Source: Lumbricus rubellus
Lineage: Eukaryota; Annelida; Clitellata; Crassiclitellata; Lumbricidae
Direction: 5' to 3'
Assembly: GCA_945859605.1 (NCBI GenBank)
Contig: OX243824.1
Span: 6,663,537 to 6,727,536, forward strand
DNA length: 64,000 bases
Both the position numbers and the translations under genes were made by a program. Positions 1 to 11,679 of this stretch are shown here, in pieces. Numbering within the stretch: the first letter of the stretch is position 1; every line of letters starts with the position of its first letter. The notes beneath the pieces were generated by a model. It searched no databases, was not told the DNA's origin, and saw nothing but the letters and a program-made list of their open reading frames with translations.

Positions 1-517
1 TATGGAACTTATCGTGTAAGAGAGATACAATTTAAAGGTGTCTTAATATAGGCATAGTGTATAAAATATTACTATACTATAATATAAGAGAGGAATTGAA
101 GTTACATAATCTGATCATAATAGAATTAGACCATTGTGTATTATTATACTATCATTATTCAATTCAATTCATTTATTGTAACCATCAACCATAAACAGTA
201 GTCATAGTACAAGATGCTTCACAAAATCGGATGGTAACAAGGAAGGCCCTAAGGGATGAATATCCCGCTAACAGGGACACCTATTTACATGTGCAATTTT
301 AACTGACGGTTGATATCATGAATTGAACAGCAGGATAAAAGAAGAGAATGAAATGACAAATAATGTAGAAAACTTAACTAAAAACACACACATACAAAAC
401 AGCAACAAAACAGTGCTTACACGTTTAAACATCTTCGCAGTCATTAATTAAAATAATAGTCACGTAGCAGTGTCTTAGCCCTTAGTAAACTGGATACCTG
501 CTGAATATGATTAGGAA
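1..517. other. AT-rich non-coding stretch
   Basis: No exon, repeat family or RNA gene recognised apart from one tttaaaggtgtctta motif at 31-45. Confidence 0.6.
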
Positions 518-885
518 TCGAGCTATCGTCGTCATAATCATCATAATCATCATAATCATCATAATCATCATAATCATAATCATAATCATATAGTCATAGT
601 CAAAACCACCACCACCACCACCACCACCACCACCACCACCACCACCACCACCACCACCACCACCACCACCACCACCACCACCACCACCACCACCACCACC
701 ACCACCACCACCACCACCACCACCACCACCACCACCACCACCACCACCACCACCACCACCACCACCACCACCACCACCACAACCCCCACCACCACCACCA
801 CCACCACCACCACCACCACCATCACCATCACCATCACCATCACAACCACCACCACCACCACCATCATCATCATCATTATTGTTAT
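518..885. repeat. TCATAA then CCA microsatellite
   Basis: TCATAA units at 525-600 are followed by about 175 bp of uninterrupted CAC and then broken CAC/CAT. The Gly, Val and Trp homopolymer frames over it are artefacts. Confidence 0.95.
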
Positions 886-1278
886 TATTATTATACATTA
901 TGTCAAACGTGTCATGTGATAAACCAAGCATCATTCAATGGCGCTGGACCACTGTGACTGAAGAAGTTACTAAGAGGAGAAGGGGAGGCTCTGACGGCGT
1001 CCTCGCACAAACCAATTGGCTAGCGTATCAATTACAAAACATAATATGTGTTGTACCTTCTCATTCTTGTAAGGCGCTATATAAAAAATGACTCTGCTGT
1101 ATGTTCCAGAGGTGTCTATCATTAGACATAAAACGAACTCGAATGTATGCTTGCTTGCGTTTGGTGGTTATACGTGCATGCGTGCGACTCATTTCAAGGA
1201 CAGACTCGTAAACTTGATGGACACCACTGATAAGAGTAGCATGGTATAATTATATAGGAGTTTATTGACACAGCATCA

Positions 1279-1765
1279 ATCAACAACAAAATATCAGCAA
1301 TCAGCACAAACCCAATAATAACTTTCAAATGATTGATGCACCAGTCGAAGGATCAATACAAAAGGGTCGCATGGACCAACAGAAACCGGATTGACTCTTT
1401 CTGGATAACATTTTTCAGTATTATAGTGCATAGAGGAAATATAAATAAATATTTGAAGTATTATTGTAGTACGGCTGTGCTGTTGATTGTGAAGATTCTG
1501 GTCACCATCTACAGTATGCATCTTAACGCTTCTCGCCTTGTATTTATTGAGTTTATAACACACTTAAAACAGGTGTTTAAGAGCAGTAGTAATAACCGTT
1601 TGCCGACAGAGCATCAACCAAATACAAAACAACATCAAACAAATACAAACTCAATAACTTTCAATTGATTGATGCACAAGTCAAAGGATCGATACAAAAA
1701 GGTCGCATGGACCCGCTGAGACTGCATGGATTGACTCTTTCTTTCTGGATATCATTTGGCAGTGG
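1279..1765. repeat. Direct repeat pair of about 150 bp
   Basis: Positions 1300-1436 and 1635-1765 share tcaataactttcaa..tgattgatgca, ggatc.atacaaaa.ggtcgcatgga and ggattgactctttct..ctggata. The copies are diverged and about 335 bp apart. Confidence 0.7.
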
Positions 1766-2340
1766 ATCAGCGGTAACAGTGCAAAGCGAAATATAAGCCC
1801 AACTAAACGAAACAAACTCAGAATGTAACTGAAAAGAACTATCAGGGCTTGATTAAGAAATGTGGGGCCCAGTTCGGAAATTATTTTTTCTCGTTTGGCC
1901 GAAATTTCTTTAAAATATACAATTTTTCCTTTAAAAGTTTTTTCCTCGTGTGTGGGGCCCCTAAAGTGTGGAGCCCCTGTTCGGCAGAACATGTTGAACA
2001 TGCCTTAATACGGCCCTGCGAACTAAAAAACATGAACAATGGTTTAAGTCTTTCAGACAGAGATTTAACAGCCTTTTAATTTTCTCTTAAACAGGTCACT
2101 GGTGGGGTAGCTTAACTGTGTAACATTCTTTTGAAGATTATTCCATACAGTAGGGCCAGAAGAATATTTAATCGTAGGCTAATTGCATTCGAATAAGAGA
2201 AGATGCGGAGTAACTTTGTTGACGTCCTTGCTGCTGAGGAGGGTGCTGTGATGTGGTGCTGATGATGCGCTGCTGTGGAGATGCTGTTGGTCCTGAAGCT
2301 GATGGCGTTGATCTGCCAACGGTGCATGGTTTTATGGGAA
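1766..2340. other. Unassigned stretch
   Basis: The 105-aa minus frame at 1681-2001 and its + strand counterpart show no domain. A short repeated word gtgtggggcccc at 1860 and 1950 is the only structure seen. Confidence 0.5.
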
Positions 2341-2359
2341 ACCTTTCACTGGCTGGCGC

Positions 2360-2660
2360 TCGATAAGGAGGAGGAGGAAGACGTGATGGTGGTGGAGGAG
2401 GAAAGGAGGATGAGGAGAAGAGGGGAAGAGAAAGAGGAGTAGGAGGAGTAGGAAGAGAAAGAGGAGGAGGAGGAGGAGGAGGAGGAGGAGGAGGAGGAGG
2501 AGGAGGAGGAAGAGACAGATGAGAAAGAGGAGGAGAAGACGGAGGAGGAGAAGGCGGAGGAAGAGGATAGAGATGAGGAGGAGGAGCAAGAGGAGGAGAA
2601 AGAGGAGGAGGCGGAGAAAGAGGAAGAGAAGAGGGAGGAGAAGAAGGAGGAAGAGTAGCA
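2360..2660. repeat. GGA/GAA purine tract
   Basis: About 300 bp of purine-rich sequence on the + strand with a pure GGA core at 2461-2510. Confidence 0.95.
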
Positions 2661-3004
2661 GTAGTATATGCGGAGGAGGGGTAAGAGTGTAGGACGACGA
2701 TGAGTATAGGCATTCTTATGGAAGAAACGAGCAAATTGGCGAAAGGAATCGCCACCGATTATTCCCTCTTCATCATTCATCATTCATCATTCATCATCAT
2801 TCATCATTATATTCATCCGCTGTCTATATAGAGATTTACGCCATTATATATGATATATATATATACATTATACGATGTTCATGCAGATATATGATTTATA
2901 TGATTTATATGCATACAATATTATGTGTTATGTATTTAGGCTTATTGTGTAAAACCGTTTTTCACGAGCTGAATACACAAACAATTTCTATAAGCACATA
3001 ATTT

Positions 3005-3436
3005 GCCCACACACACACACATGTATACACACGTACATGTATGCACACAGGCACACACAATCACACACGCACACACACACAAGCTACAAGGGGCGCGGTG
3101 TGCTCGGTGCCTTGGTGACGGAAAGTTGCGGGCCACGTATACAAAGGACCCTGACGCGAAATTCATAGTCGCGCTGTATATTCGGGAGCGCCTCTGAGTA
3201 GAATTATGTTGAAGGGACGCTATATATACCAAGTGCTCATACACACACACACATGCAGACATAATATATATGTATATATATATATTGGTAGTTTATATAT
3301 ATATATTAACTGTCAATCTAAATTCTAAATTGTGTCTTCTGCAAATAATGTTTCAATAATAAAAGACGCAGAGATCGATTTACTGTAAACTGATCTCTTG
3401 AGACGTGACACAAAATGTCATTGCGCCATGCACTGT

Positions 3437-3492
<56 letters not shown>

Positions 3493-3642
3493 GTGTGTGT
3501 GTGTATACATGTATATATAGGCTTATGTATATAGACCCACGTACAGACTACATGCATGTATCTCTACGTAATATATATATATATTATATATATATATATA
3601 CATTGTATACAGATATAATATTTATATTTTATATGATAGATG

Positions 3643-3684
<42 letters not shown>

Positions 3685-3720
3685 GGTGTGTGTGTGTGTG
3701 TGACACTGTGCGTATATATA
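3005..3720. repeat. CA, TA and TG microsatellite cluster
   Basis: CA at 3005-3085, TA at 3438-3488 and 3640-3664, TG at 3664-3702; the degenerate SINE at 3090 lies within. Confidence 0.9.
3090..3250 (+). mobile_element. SINE-A, degenerate copy
   Basis: It retains the ggggcgcggtg start, gggagcgcctctgagtaga and the gacgctatatataccaag tail of the family described at 14178; the B box is lost. Confidence 0.6.
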
Positions 3721-3947
3721 AAGTGAAATATCATACGTATACATTCACTAATCGTACGTGTTAATTTGTTTGTTTTCTTTCTTGCATATATTTACACACA
3801 CACGTAGACATCGAGACTGCTGCATATCCACGACAGATCGATCACTCCATGCATCTCCTGCAGAGCACAGGTAAATGACGAAATCGTTTCGCTTAGAGTA
3901 TTTATTTAGCGCCACAGTAACATGCCTAAAGCACCCATACTGTGGGA

Positions 3948-4133
3948 CACGGTGGCTTATATAGCCATCACCTTGAAAAAGGGAGAGTGGAGCCTAGGCC
4001 CTTGCCTAGAGGTTAGATCATCCTCGTCCCATGTAACTTTTGCTGTGCAGTGACCTTGATCAAGTTCTTCACTCATAATTATAATAGCACCAGCGTTCTA
4101 TGTTTGGTCGCTGCATAATGGCGCTTAATAAAA
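3948..4133 (+). mobile_element. SINE-B copy, degenerate
   Basis: The end ccttgatcaagttcttcact and ggcgcttaataaaagcataa is recognisable; the head is too diverged to place a B box. Confidence 0.45.
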
Positions 4134-4271
4134 GCATAAATTAATGATGGTAACTGTGCAATGCTTAGTTTATGCATATTTAAATCTTCTCTAAATATGA
4201 GATTTCGCAATTTAGATTAGTAACAACTGCAGTACATGACGCTCTGCTTAGACACCTTTAAATCGTGTATT

Positions 4272-5145
4272 TGGGCGCTATAATATCTTATTTTGATCAA
4301 TTGCACAGTTAGTTGCATCGGACGGTGCTAACTCCACTTAATGAAATTGTTCAGGAGAGCAAAGCTAAACTATTGGAAAGTATTGATGATTGCCAAAAAC
4401 CCAGTTATTGTTAAATCATTGTGATTTATGGATTTGGACAAAATCTGGGACTATTTTTTGGCGAATTTAGACCATGCGCAGTCTTTTCTGAGTAGGAGTT
4501 ACTGTGGCGTGTGTGTATTTGCTGTTTAACGTCACTGTGTGGTAACAAAGGCCATTAGCGACGCCCTCCTTCTTTATCCAGGCTTGGGACTGGCACTGGC
4601 AAAGTGCAACCAGTGGCGGAGTGCGTGGCGTAAGAAGGCAGTTACAGTTTATAGAGTGGTGATGAGAGAACTTGAGTGATGTCATCACAACGTTAAATTT
4701 AATTGCTGTCGCAATGCTTCCATACACTCATTCATATTATATCGAGAAGCTTAATTAAAACACAAGTCATGTTTAAGCACATGTCAATTTAGGAGGCGCC
4801 ACTTCAAGAAAAAACTGCTCGTACATTGTTGCCCAGGCATCGTCATGCATTGTACACTCATCAGCATCATCAGCTGGTGGGATCAATACCCGTAGGTGTT
4901 CGATGCCTTCTTTATAATGTGTGATCCGGGTGTACACTAGTCTGTTCTGGGACGCATGCCCCCCGCTTCTGAATAGGTCTGCTCCACAAAACTCTTTTCA
5001 ATGGCGTCAATCCACTCTCGATACGGGTGGTGATTTCCATCATTCCAAACGTACACTCTATAATACTTTATTGTATGTGTATACATTTATAAAGCGCCTC
5101 TCACAGTGCACAACAGTCATATTGTATACTTGAGTATACACATTG
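4272..5145. other. Unassigned intergenic/intronic stretch
   Basis: Apart from repeat R at 4553, 4830-5060 contains cccgtaggtgttcgatgcc, which recurs as cccgtaggtgtccgacgcc at 54288: a shared dispersed repeat, probably retroposon-derived. Confidence 0.45.
4553..4641 (-). repeat. Dispersed repeat R (minus copy)
   Basis: The block gcgacgccctccttctttat followed by ccaggcttgggactggcact recurs at about 33925-33990, 51048-51130 and inverted at 63612-63690. Its minus strand reads SQAWIKKEGVAN in one frame, as if derived from a retroposon end. Family unknown. Confidence 0.6.
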
Positions 5146-5333
5146 CAGCGTACATGACGATAATACATTTCAGCGTACATTACGTATACATTGCGTATAA
5201 TACATTTCAGCGTACATTACGTATACATTGCGTATAATACATTTCAGCGTACATTACGTATACATTGCGTATAATACATTTCAGCGTACATTACGTATAC
5301 ATTGCATATAATACATTTCAGCGTACATGTGCA
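5146..5333. repeat. 37-bp minisatellite abutting CUB exon A
   Basis: cagcgtacattacgtataca occurs at 5171, 5208, 5245 and 5282, with a variant at 5319: an exact 37-bp period. Every unit contains atacatttcag, which looks like a 3' splice site. The last unit supplies or borders the real acceptor. Confidence 0.9.
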
Positions 5334-5334
5334 G

Positions 5335-5529
5335 TTGGAGGTTAACGATCGAAGACTGCGATGACGACGAATGTCCGCTATTATCGCCCGGATATCCTGG
5401 CGCCTATCCACCGAGGATGGAATGCGGATATCATATCAGCAGCAGAGATTCGGATCACACGGCCATTCAGATCAAGTTTCATGGAACGAACTCACGACAT
5501 AAGCCGAGAGAATTCGATGTCAGAGAAAC
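5335..5529 (+). CDS. CUB-domain gene, exon A (first half of CUB module 1)
   Basis: The frame reads CSWRLTIEDC, then the CUB signature SPGYPGAYPPRMECGYHISS and an IQIKFHG strand. CUB modules are extracellular beta-sandwich domains used for protein-protein binding. The acceptor is the AG at 5333-5334; an alternative acceptor at 5320-5321 (atttcag) would add 13 bases. The donor is GTACGT at 5530. The exon ends two bases into a codon and joins the 6732 exon exactly, restoring a Thr codon and continuing DECREEHLEIYDG. A 37-bp minisatellite abuts the acceptor. The upstream exon carrying the signal peptide was not found. The family within CUB proteins is not identified. Confidence 0.85.
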
Positions 5530-6430
5530 GTACGTTTATATTTTGTATTAATAGTGTTTTGTTTAAATTAATAAAAATTCTAACGACATCTTATCGTATT
5601 CGTATTATGTATTCGTTTTAACTACAGAACCAAGTGACACACCGTACATGAGTACATTAAGAGAGAGAAAAAGAGTAAAGAAAATGACATCTGTAGTTAG
5701 CCTATGTTGGCCTATTTATCGTTAACTCGGAACCTTTACAGCGACCACAAAAGTTAAGTTGCGGGAGCTAGCTTATTCACAGGCGCTCAATCAATGTAAA
5801 GTCAATACGCAGGAGTCAAGATCTTGAGAGCCAGGGGACGAGTTAGACAAACGGTTATGGTGGATGATGTTTAGAGTTTAAAGAACGTGGAAGAATCAAG
5901 ATAAGATCTGTGAAAAACAATGTTTTCATTTCAGAATAAAATACCTGCGTGGATATAGCCTACATGTCGGGAAGTAGAGGCTGTAGAGCTTTGGTGTGTC
6001 CGTATGTCTGAATATAAAAAACTATGTATACAAAAGCCAGTATAGGAGTCCTTAAAGATATCATACTTTCCTAAATTATTTTGCCCATTTTTTTCTCATT
6101 CACACTCTATCTAGTCAATGCACAAGAGATTATATACGTTGCAGTGATAAGTCTTCTTTTTCTATTCTTTCTTGGTACCAAGTTCCTGTTCTGAAGTAGA
6201 TTACCCTGATATAGTTCTAAGCGGAAATTATATTCCCTTTCCCGTTCCCTTTTGCATTACAAAAGTCTCACTCTCTTTGTACGCGTGAACAATTGTATTT
6301 TGATCATTAAAAATGATTGACTGACTGACCGACTGACTAGCTGATTCATAGATTGATCGATCGATCGATCGATTGATTGATTGATCTTTTGGATATTGCC
6401 CTGCACCTTCCCTTTCAATGCAATATTGAT
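5530..6430 (+). other. CUB gene intron A-B, unique part
   Basis: Intronic by phase-consistent exon joining; nothing else recognised before the tetranucleotide tract and SINE. Confidence 0.7.
6320..6390. repeat. GACT/GATC/GATT tetranucleotide tract
   Basis: It progresses from gactgact through gatcgatc to gattgatt units. Confidence 0.9.
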
Positions 6431-6659
6431 GTTTGTTTGTATCTGCACTTGTCATAGCGCCCACTCAAGCTCTCTACTCAGAGGCGCTTCCGACTACAGT
6501 GCGGACACTGCATCGGAGTTTCACGCCGAAGCGCTGAGCAGTGAGCAATTGCGAGTGAATGACTTGCCCAAGGTCCCTACGCGGCGACTTTAGGTGGATT
6601 CGAACCTGCAACCCTCCGGCTGCAAGGCAGCGAACGTATACCCACTACACCACCGCGCC
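6431..6659 (-). mobile_element. SINE-A copy, full length
   Basis: The minus strand runs from the ggcgcggtggtgtagtggg head through the B box ggttcgaatcc to gcgctatgacaagtgcag and an acaaaca tail. It belongs to the gcagccggagggttgcagg subfamily. It lies 72 bp upstream of CUB exon B. Confidence 0.85.
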
Positions 6660-6731
6660 TTTGTGCCTTTAAACTCTAGCGCCATATAAACTGTAAATTA
6701 CCGTATAATTACGATTTGGTGCACATAATAG

Positions 6732-6931
6732 AGACGAATGTCGAGAGGAACATCTTGAGATCTACGACGGTGATTCAACGAGCGCCCCTAAAATCGGTCG
6801 ATTCTGCGGAAATACGGTACCGGATATGACGTCATCGGGCAACCATCTTTACGTCCTCTTCGTCAGTGGTCCGGATACGCCACGCTACGGAAACGTTGGA
6901 TTCCACGGTTCCGTACTGGGACTGACGAAAG
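6732..6931 (+). CDS. CUB-domain gene, exon B (second half of CUB module 1)
   Basis: After the splice the frame reads DECREEHLEIYDGDSTSAP, then KIGRFCGN and LYVLFVSG with a closing GNVGFHGSV. This is the canonical C-terminal half of a CUB domain: the Glu plus YDG calcium-site region, the FCG cysteine and the final aromatic/small-residue strand. The acceptor is AG at 6730-6731 and the donor is GTAGGT at 6932. The exon ends in phase 1, the usual boundary phase for CUB modules. It starts about 70 bp after a minus-strand SINE. The next recognisable exon is 13.6 kb downstream, across a repeat-filled intron. Confidence 0.88.
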
Positions 6932-7423
6932 GTAGGTCAGAGGTCAAGGCATAGGTCAAGGAAGGTCAAGATTCCGAGTTGTATGCTCCATGCGCAATTC
7001 TGAGCTTAGGAGGGCATTCTGGGATTAAAGTCGTATTGTGTTGTACTATATTGTGTTGTGTTGTGTTGTACTGTATATTGCTCTGTATTTGCATGTTACA
7101 CAGTACTTACACTGCACCTCGTATACGACTTGTGTTGTTTTAATTCTGTACATCAACACCGTTGCTAGTTTAGGCCCTAATTGAATTTAAAATACAGAAA
7201 AGTCTGTTATCAGGCATATATAATTGATTATTGATCAGTTCGTGACTTTAGGTCCACATTACATGAATATGCAGGCTGGTGCCCGTTGAAGTTTTGATTG
7301 GATTATAATTTGTGATTCAGAGTCCTTTTTTATGTATTTTGTTGTGTATAATAATTTATTGGGAGAAATATGTTACAGCTTGTATCGTAGTCGGCAGAGA
7401 GATAAATGTAGCCTATTTACATA

Positions 7424-7424
<1 letters not shown>

Positions 7425-7479
<55 letters not shown>

Positions 7480-7705
7480 TGTGTGTGTGTGTGTGTTTCT
7501 GTATTATTGCTCCGTGGAGAGAAATGAAGCTCGTAAAAGCACAGTTTACATCGTTGCAATCTTTATTTTCAATTAATATTTTTAAGCGCTCGTGTACTGA
7601 CAGACAGACAGACAAACAGAAACTCTTAGACAGACAGGCAGACAGAGACAGAGACACAGACAAACAGGCAGACAGACAGACAGACAGGCAGACAGACAGA
7701 GAGCA
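7425..7705. repeat. GT then CAGA microsatellites
   Basis: GT at 7425-7496 and CAGA at 7600-7705, about 100 bp apart in the CUB gene intron. Confidence 0.95.
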
Positions 7706-7789
7706 GAGGTAGATAGACATATGCACACACAAAGTGGCAGAGAGACAGAGACGTCTGAGTTTGTGTCAAGTGTTTTGTTAACCCTCTTT

Positions 7790-8285
7790 CTCCCTCCCAC
7801 CCCTCTCCCGTCTCTTACCCCACCCCGTTCCTTCTTCTATGCATCCTCCTCCCACTCCAGAGACGTCGCCGTCCATCGCCATCTTTATTATGTACCCATT
7901 CCTTCCATCCGTCCATCCATCCAGCACTCTCTCCGTTTCCCATCAATCCTTCTGCATGCCTTTGTCTTCGTCCGTTCGTCCGTCCTTTTGTCTTTTGTCC
8001 TTCCGTCTCTCTGTCCCATCCTCCCTCCGTAATTCCAATTGGATGAGGTGGAGTACAGTTTACCATCCACTCCTCGTCCTCTTCCTCCTCGTCCTCGTCC
8101 TCCTCCTCCTCGTCTCTCTCTTCCACTTCCACCTCTTCTTTCTCTTTTTCCTCCTCCTCCTCTTCTCCCACTTCCTCCTCCTCCTCTTCTCCCACCTCCA
8201 CCTCCTCTTTCTCGTCTCCTCCTCCTCTTCTTCTTCCTCCTTCTCCTTCTCCTTCTCCCATCCTTCCTCTCCAGCTGTCACCGTT
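7790..8285. repeat. Pyrimidine-rich CTC/TCC tract
   Basis: Degenerate CCTCC sequence on the + strand, densest at 8075-8270; it ends at ctccagctgtcacc, where a GC-rich island begins. Confidence 0.9.
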
Positions 8286-8289
8286 TTCC

Positions 8290-8630
8290 AGTTAATTTCG
8301 CCGATTTACGCCCGGCGGGGGAACGTCGGGTCGCCTCGAACCCTCCGATAATTACGCCCCTCCCGAGGGGGTCGCTGACCGGGGGCTAGGGTCCCCCGGT
8401 CGTAAACGGACCGGCGTTCGGCCGAGGAATACAAATGGAGTCGTTCACGGTTCCTTAACTCCCGTTCGAAAAGGTTTTATGACGACCGCGTTCGGACATT
8501 TTTTTGCCTCGACTGGTCGGACTCCTGTGGATATACTATACAACAACAAGTATTGCACAAAAGTGGCTGCTGCTGCTGCATTGAGGCGCTTTTCTGTGGC
8601 CTTAATTACAGTGGCCGACAGCTAGACAAT
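8290..8630. promoter_or_regulatory. GC-rich island, possible regulatory element
   Basis: The sequence shifts abruptly from AT-rich surroundings to many CG dinucleotides (cccggcgggggaacgtcggg, ccgaggggg-type blocks) with CAGCTG, TTAATTTCGCC and ATAATTACG words. A + strand frame without a start is open from 8296 to about 8628. It lies in the CUB gene intron. Enhancer, CpG-rich promoter and unrecognised exon are all possible; nothing here is decisive. Confidence 0.3.
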
Positions 8631-8867
8631 TATTTAGAAATATGCGTCAACAAATTCAACAGTAAGTATACTAAGTATACCCATACTGCCAGTTTTGTTT
8701 ACGCGCATCTATAGCGTTTTGCCTGTTGTTGTTTTTGTGTCGAAATAAACGAACATACATGTAGGCTACATGAATAATTGAATATTATTATTATTTTGTA
8801 GTCAGGCATATTGAGGGAAATCTTTGAACAGATGTTGGAATACGATCTCGCGCGTTGAGGTTCAAGT

Positions 8868-8921
8868 TGTATGTATGTATGTATGTATGTATGTATGTAT
8901 GTATGTATGTATGTATGTATG

Positions 8922-8953
<32 letters not shown>

Positions 8954-9105
8954 TGAGATTCAAGTATGTACGTGCGTACGTACATAATGTATGTACGTAC
9001 GCACGTACGTGTGTACGTGTGTACGTATCATACGTATGTATGTACATGTATGTATGTATGTATGTATGTATGTATGTATGTATGTATGTATGTATGTATG
9101 CATGC
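8868..9105. repeat. GTAT microsatellite, two blocks
   Basis: GTAT at 8868-8955 and 9030-9102 separated by a mixed GTAC/GTAT/ACGT stretch containing the palindrome-rich cgtacgtacat. Confidence 0.95.
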
Positions 9106-9298
9106 ATCATGTACACGTTTGCAGGTATTTAAAGATGTGTTTGTACCATGCATCTATGTATGTGTCATTGTAGCGGTATGTACAATTGTGTGGTCCTATG
9201 TATGCCTGTATCTAAGTGAGAGTCTATAGGCGGTCAGCTTTGCAGAATGCTAACTGTGGCAGAAACAGACCATCGTGGACTATCATATATACAATGTA

Positions 9299-10267
9299 CA
9301 CTGTGTCCGGAAAAAAAGGGACCCATTTTGTAAATATGAAAATAAATAGTAAATATTCATCGATTTTCACATTTCAAAGACCATTTTAATCCTGACATAT
9401 TTGTCTAACATTGGTGAAAATATAAAAGTTCCAGTCCAAATATTGACGTCATAATGACGTCATTGGCACAAAAAGTCAAATTTAAGAGATAAATGGGCAA
9501 AATCATCCAAAATTTCAATATTTTTATGATTTAATTTATCAATATTAAATGTAAGTTTTATTTAATTTTTATATCTGAATTATGTCAGACTGCAATTTGT
9601 GGTCAAAGTGTACACCTTTGGCCTCAACGTAAGCTTCAAAGGGTCGCGCTAATAGCCAACAGCAGCATCGATAATCAGCGTATCAAAATCTTCCCCAGCA
9701 GGCATTAACAATTCGCTCACGGAGTTCTTCAATGTCCATTATCCTTGTCTTGTAGCCTACACCTTTTCCTCCATCAGTCTCAAAATCTTATTGTCAGCGG
9801 GATTTAAGCGGGCGGTCGTTTAGCAACCAAAGATTAAGAGGAATGAAATCCGAGTCTCATTAGTCAACGGTTCAACATGTTGACGAACTCTGAGCTGAAG
9901 CACCATTTTGCTGAAATATGTAGGCTATTGTTCCAAATATTCCCGGATATCAGGCGCGACTTTTTTTATAGAGCAGACAATCCCTTTAATAAGCTGCATT
10001 TATTTTCACTCCTGGTTCTATTAAATGGATTTCCATTTTACCAAAAGCCAATATACCAACCAAAACCATGCATGAATGGCCGGCTAAATGCATTTTGAAG
10101 CAACTGACGTCATTATGACGTCATTATTGTGACTGGAACTTTTATATTTTCACCAATGTTAGACAAATATGTCAGGATTAAAATGATGTTTAAATTGTAA
10201 AAATCAATGAATATTTACTATTTATTTTCATATTTACAAAATGGGTCCCTTTTTTCCGGACACAGTG
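9299..10267 (-). mobile_element. Mariner/Tc1-like element A (decayed), TA-flanked
   Basis: The ends are CACTGTGTCCGGAAAAAA and its inverse, flanked by TA at 9297-9298 and 10268-10269. The inverted repeats are long, about 180 bp with few mismatches. On the minus strand the interior keeps frameshifted transposase C-terminal signatures: MDIEELRERIVNACWGRF, then YVEAKGVHFDHKL, like the usual ...GGHFEHLL ending of mariner transposases. Stops and frameshifts show it is dead. Confidence 0.8.
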
Positions 10268-11388
10268 TATATATATACATGCATATGTATGCATAATACA
10301 TATATATATGTGTGACACTGTATATATTTAATATATATTATATATATATATATATTTATGTATATAACTATCGATACGATGGTTTGCGTTGGCGTTGGTC
10401 GGTGCGGTTCAATTTCCGCGTGTAAATGGACTTGTCCGTCTGTGTACGCTCTGTGTACGCTTGCATGTCTGTGTCCATCTGTCCCGCTGTCATCTTCAAA
10501 TGTAGCGTTCATGACTGGTCTGCCCTCTGCGATGTAGAGTTGTAGACCCACTGCAGAGGCAGAGAGCCTTCAGTGTGCAAACACGCGCAGGAAATTGAAG
10601 ATAAAGTTGCCTAGAAAAGAGATTTCACATCGTCTCGAGTCAGGGTATAGTGTATACAGTGTATACACACACGCGTGTAAAATCTAAGCTTACACGTGTA
10701 AGCGTAGATGCTTGTGTACACCAATCACGGTTACCGGGTGGGTTGGAGTGTTCGCCTTGTGAAGAGGAGGTTTCAGCGACCTCCGTATATACATGTATAC
10801 CTGAAACGATTACTGCTTATACTTTAAGTTTAGGGGAATATTATTGTGAAAGTCATTCACTTGCAGTTGCTTATCAATGTGGGTGTTTGCACTATGAAAA
10901 AATGAGCATGCAGTGTAGTTCTACACAAAAAGTAGAGTTATAAATGGGTGTGCAGTTGTCGAAGCACTCCTGTGCATTTACAAATTGTAAAAAGGGACAT
11001 TTTCGTTCAATTGGAAGTGGTTTCCATTGGAGGATGGGTGGGGAAGAAGGGGGCTGTGCAGTTATGAAAATTTCTTAAAAGAAGTTTTGAAACATAGTTT
11101 TGCTTATTCAAATGCTGTTATGATGATTTCGCTTCAACAAACAGTTGCACTAGTAGGGTGACCAGAAAATTAAGGGAGCAGAGTTCATTTGGGTGTGAGG
11201 GTGGGGGTGGGGCGGTTCCGATAGACATGGTCAGAAAAACACAAAATAAATACAGAATTAGCTATTTAAAATAGACCCACATTAAAGCGAAATCACACAT
11301 CAACATTATTTGTGTATAATAATTATTATTTATAGGCCCCGATACAGCCAAGGTTACTTAATAATTTATATCGAGGCAGACTGACATT

Positions 11389-11500
11389 CCATCCTTAGCC
11401 TTCCTCGTGCTCTTGCTCCTGCAGGTACATTTCCCTGTATGAAAAGAGATCATACAGGGTGATGTACCTGGAGCAAGAGCACGAGGAAGGCCGAGGATGG
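11389..11500. repeat. Long near-perfect hairpin (54-bp arms)
   Basis: Arms 11389-11442 and 11448-11500 are inverted copies with about six mismatches; the core is gccttcctcgtgctcttgct and its inverse. The loop is about 5-7 nt. The right arm overlaps the LINE fragment at 11470. Confidence 0.85.
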
Positions 11501-11640
11501 GATGAGTTGTCAACATCGGAGAATGGATGGGAACATCTTTCGATCGGACTTTGATGGAGACAAGGGACAGGAGGAGATGGAGAAAACTTGTTCATGAAGC
11601 GACCAACCCTCGGATCGAGGATGGTTGATGACAAGACAGT
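11470..11640 (+). mobile_element. LINE ORF2 3'-terminal fragment
   Basis: The frame (one stop in the middle) reads VVNIGEWMGTSFDRTLMETR, then DRRRWRKLVHEATNPRIEDG and stop. An ending of R/D-R-x-x-W-R-x-L-V-x-x-A-x-N-P-R is typical of non-LTR retrotransposon reverse transcriptase C-termini. The start overlaps a 54-bp inverted duplication (11389-11500). Confidence 0.65.
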
Positions 11641-11679
11641 TCAGGACAGACTAGGACAGAGTAACGTAATTATTGAAAA

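Noticed and set aside
482..934. Gly-, Val- and Trp-homopolymer frames
   Set aside because: Artefacts of the CCA microsatellite; all three frames are open.
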